NCBI GenBank assembly: GCA_949130485.1
Contig: OX422205.1
Location: 2,772,415-2,836,414 of the forward strand
Reading direction: 5' to 3'
DNA: 64,000 nt
Source: Agelas oroides
Taxonomy: Eukaryota > Porifera > Demospongiae > Agelasida > Agelasidae
Part shown: piece by piece, positions 60,933 to 64,000 of the stretch
Position numbering within the stretch: the stretch's first letter is position 1
Layout: every line of letters begins with the position of its first letter
Position numbers and translations under genes: made by a program
The notes under the pieces: model-generated
What the model was told of the DNA's origin: nothing
The model's database searches: none
The model's input: the letters and a program-made list of their open reading frames with translations, nothing else

Positions 60933-62030
60933 GTGAGTTGCATGGTTGGTTATATCACATGGTGCACTCTTGTATAGTAATTATATTGTATGGCTGGTAA
61001 CTTTTACTTACGCAAATTTTCACAGAACAGGCCATAATCTGGGTTTCAGGAATTTATTGTGATTTCAGAACCCAAATTCTAAATACTCGTGATATTATAT
61101 ACTTAGTATACATGCCAATAGTATTTCCCATTGACCAACATGACTAATGATTTTTCATGTTTGATGGTTCATATTTGAATCCTGCAGGGCTGCACTAATC
61201 GTGGTATGTGCTGTAATTCGAATGCACTCATAGCTCCTACCCAAATAGCAAATAAGCATTCAAAACAATATTTTTGCAAACTTACAGACCACTGGTAGAA
61301 GGATTGGTAAATGTGCTTCCAAAGCTAGAAACAGGCCAGTATACAGCCTGTAGCTTGCACATATATACAGACAGCCTTTGCACCACGTCAGTAACTGTCC
61401 AAGTTTCTAAGTAAAATCAGAACAATAATAAGCAAATATTGCACACTAATGTGTTGGTTTATTACTACCTGAGGAATGCAATATGAATATCACCATTCCG
61501 AGGGTAGTAATAAACCTGATATCCAACACAGTAAAAGTGCAGGTTTTTGTTTTATTATCCTCATTGTACGCTTGCATACAAAATTGTGTCAGGGCTTTGA
61601 GGTTAGAAACGATGCACTCTCCTAAGACACGCTAAGTTGCCAACAAAGAAAAGCCACCAAACTTGGCTAGCACCTGCATGCATTCCAGAATCATGGCACT
61701 ACTTGCGAGTAGAGGGTTGATGAGTCATGGCGACGTCAGACTTGTCGCGTGGATAGTGCTCGAACAATGACACCGCTTTCAGATACCTTCATTCGAATCT
61801 ACGCTCTGTCAATAGCATGCTAACAGCAAAGCGACACGTTGCAGGTAAACTCCTCCTTCTGCTCCACCCATTAAATTTGCTGTAGCTGTCTTCTAGCGTA
61901 ATAATGGTTACTACACACTTTTATAGTGGTTGTCAACTTGTAAAAGTCATGTTCAACTGTGGAATGTTGCTTGTAAAAATCGTGTTCAAGTGTGAGATTT
62001 ATTTTACAGGACCTGACCGACAGGATTGTA
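60933..62030. other. intron DNA, no supported feature
   Basis: No exon with coiled-coil character and no repeat recognised. Confidence 0.4.
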
Positions 62031-62035
62031 GATTA

Positions 62036-62260
62036 ATGGTTACAAAGTATCCTTTATTCCAACCGAATGCTTTATTAGAAAAAAGCTGACGTTTCGACTG
62101 CTGTGATCTGTACTATTGAACTCCAGACCTAGTGTTTGGTATATAAGCAGTGTTTTGTGTATGCTGTGTATGCTCTGATGAAGACTGCAGAATAGCAGTC
62201 GAAACGTCAGCTTTTTTCTAATAAAGCATTCGGTTGGAATAAAGGATACTTTGTAACCAT
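62036..62260. mobile_element. 225-bp MITE with about 67-bp near-perfect arms
   Basis: atggttacaaagtatccttt at 62,036 and its complement ending gtaaccat at 62,260; the arms run through gaatgctttattagaaaaaa and gctgacgtttcgactgct. No clear target duplication. Either strand's RNA would form a long duplex. Confidence 0.9.
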
Positions 62261-62749
62261 GAACAACAGCCAACCAAGAACATCCCTTCGCGAGTATATA
62301 TTAATACTACATAAGTTGGTTATTTTCAAATCCAGCCTTATTCTACGACTAAAGCCTTAGTGACAGTCCAGTGCTATCTATGAAGATAGATGGTAGTCTT
62401 GGTTCTTCATTTTACTAGTGTAAGCAGGTCAAGTTCAGTGGAAGTAAGTACTGCTAGATACGGTGGAAAAGCTTTACACAGCTTGACATTCGCTGCTGAT
62501 GTAACAAATAATATAGCTCAGCTTTCTAGGCAGGCTAGTACATGAGACTTATTCTTTCTGACAGGCAACTCTACTGGAAAATTACCAAGGGTACATTGAT
62601 TCAGATGGTCTGGAAAGTACCTCTAACTGTTGTGCCAAGAACGAGGATAGCTGACATTGTGGGGAGCAATCCCAATGCAAGTAGTGTGAACATACAGCAA
62701 TATTTATAGCTATGCATTACTAACGATACACATCATTGATGGTCAAAGA

Positions 62750-63030
62750 TTGGTGAGTTTGTTCCCTCCCTGCCTTGTCATCACTGCAATCCAGCAGCCA
62801 AGGACTTCCATTTCTTCGTCCTTGTTGAAGCACTCCTCCGATATGGTGCCACTTGCATGTGCAGAGCCTCCTTCACCAACAGCTCCTGTCCCCTGCCATT
62901 GTCTAGCACCAATGTCTCCTCCCAGTGGATAAGGTGGTGGTTCTCACACGTATTCTCCATTACTCCATCCCAGCCACTGGTGGTGATCCAGTACATTGGG
63001 CATGTTTGCAGGAAGTTTAACATCAGAGTA
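62750..63030 (-). mobile_element. Penelope-like or similar retroelement tail
   Basis: Minus strand reads NTCENHHLIHWEETLVLDNG, then RGQELLVKEALHMQ and, in a shifted frame, CFNKDEEMEVLGCW. The pattern HA-ENHHPIHWEET--LD ... KEALHIQ ... NRD-G-E-P-CW ends the GIY-YIG endonuclease region of Penelope-like elements. Only this tail is present; the reverse transcriptase is absent and one frame slip is visible. Confidence 0.6.
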
Positions 63031-63039
63031 GTCTTTAAA

Positions 63040-64000
63040 TCCAGGTGAAGTTTCTGCTGAATGTTGACCAGGTTCAGAAATACACTACCTCTTGGTTAAC
63101 AATCCGATGTGGTACCGTAGTCTTGCAAAAGAGCACCTACCCTCAAAAGAGGGATGGAAGACTTGAAGTTACTGGCTCCTGAACTGCAAGGATGAGAAGT
63201 GGCAGAGAGGAGTAATCCTCGCCGACCTTCAGTGATGTGTCTCCATGGCTATAAATATTGGTGTATGTTCATACTTCTTCACTTTGCTCTGATGACAACT
63301 GAAGCATTCAGTCAAAATGTCATTTCAAGATGGTAACAGAGAACCTTCTTTAAGCCACTGTAAACTTTGATCCTCTCCTTTTTGGTATTCCAATGGCTGT
63401 GGTGAAATCCTTCTTTTGCTGGTTCTAATCCAGTTGTTTTCAGCTGTTACTGAGGCTCAATTAAACAGCTCCAATGATACTGGTGAAGTCAAAGATTCTC
63501 AGGCTCTGAATATGCCTGTTACATATTTCTCTTGCATTGGAACTGTCTTACTGCCCACAAATTGAACTTAAGGTTAAGGATGGTTCCCCTGGACTAAGAT
63601 ATATCAACCATAAAGGCTCAATGAATTGGACATCTGTGATGGTCATGAAAGTCAACTGAAGGTGGTTAATCTTGAAGGCATCCCAAGTAACGTCACATTT
63701 CAGTTGATACTTGTGGGGTGTCTTCCCATTGATCTCCATTTTGTCAATTTCCCATATTGTCCCTTCTCATTTGGTCAATTCAAATTTTGTCAATTTCCTG
63801 CTTTGTCAACAATGACCAAGTGGGAATTGACAAAGTGGTTACACCCCAAGATGTTACTTAAAGGACCCGTGTAACTAATATAATTAAACCAATATAATAC
63901 ACAGGCCGGAGGAAGTGTTGGACATCCAATCTGAGTTGATATTCGTTAATGACATGGTGCACTTACCCCAGGAAGGTACACCAACAACTCTCCCTTCACC
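63040..64000. other. no supported feature
   Basis: Includes short repeats of ttgtcaatttcc near 63,740-63,810. It may hold further retroelement remains, not recognisable. Confidence 0.35.

Noticed and set aside
61196-61211. 16-nt microexon between ctgcag and gtatgt
   Set aside because: No matching residues in CIP2A and the phase change is unsupported.
62570-62672. ATLLENYQGYIDSDGLESTS as the next CIP2A exon
   Set aside because: A plausible acceptor precedes it, but there is no in-frame donor before the stop and no likeness to the CIP2A coiled coil.

Overview
The window is a piece of an animal nuclear genome: split genes with GT-AG introns, a U12-type AT-AC intron, long introns and very dense DNA transposons. 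It has no prokaryotic features. One host gene is clear, a + strand homologue of CIP2A (PP2A inhibitor, KIAA1524). That gene, with THAP/ISL2EU, P, pogo, Ngaro-like and Penelope-like elements, suggests an invertebrate metazoan such as a sponge or cnidarian. The sequence alone does not fix the phylum.

Host gene. Thirteen exons between 10,805 and 60,932 (plus a tentative one at 10,598-10,671) join in compatible phase at all twelve junctions. They encode about 491 residues that follow the armadillo-like half of CIP2A up to the start of its coiled coil. The true 5' exons and the coiled-coil exons were not found. Intron 3 is 23.7 kb and consists mostly of nested mobile elements. Intron 6 (172 nt) is a U12 AT-AC intron. 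One exon is only 24 nt, and the next uses an acceptor formed by the end of a 59-bp tandem repeat.

Layout. 1-5.2 kb: retroelement scrap, a MITE and a pogo element (2616-5140). 5.45-8.85 kb: a 3.4 kb TIR element with a perfect 9-bp target duplication and another 9-bp-TSD element inside it. 9.1-10.4 kb: a Harbinger-type Myb gene and a piggyBac-like TTAA element. 10.6-13.5 kb: CIP2A exons, a 0.9 kb TIR element and a 60-bp palindromic element. 14.14-30.21 kb: an old Ngaro/PAT-like tyrosine-recombinase retroelement with split direct repeats. It holds a TA-flanked element that itself holds a P element, and an ISL2EU-type element (THAP-DDE transposase facing a SWIM-YqaJ-PHD gene). 30.7-34.6 kb: a second ISL2EU-type pair, a Tigger/pogo-like transposase and a Ulp1-like protease. 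37.1-39.1 kb: CIP2A exons. 39.1-54.7 kb: introns with minisatellites, a SINE, hAT and other MITEs, a 36-bp palindromic transposon with 9-bp TSD, a P-loop NTPase fragment and a BED-like finger. 54.7-61 kb: last CIP2A exons, a third THAP/SWIM element (55,300-57,592) and MITEs, one with a G28/C25 foldback. 61-64 kb: a long-armed MITE and a Penelope-like tail.

The most unusual observations are: (i) a family of TIR transposons beginning TAGCCTCG with exact 9-bp TSDs, whose smallest members are just two TIRs back to back (36 and 60 bp); (ii) the AT-AC intron and the repeat-borne splice acceptor in CIP2A; (iii) two-gene THAP-transposase/SWIM-YqaJ elements in three states of decay; (iv) the P-in-TA-element-in-Ngaro nest, with a P-free relative of the P target at 46.9 kb.
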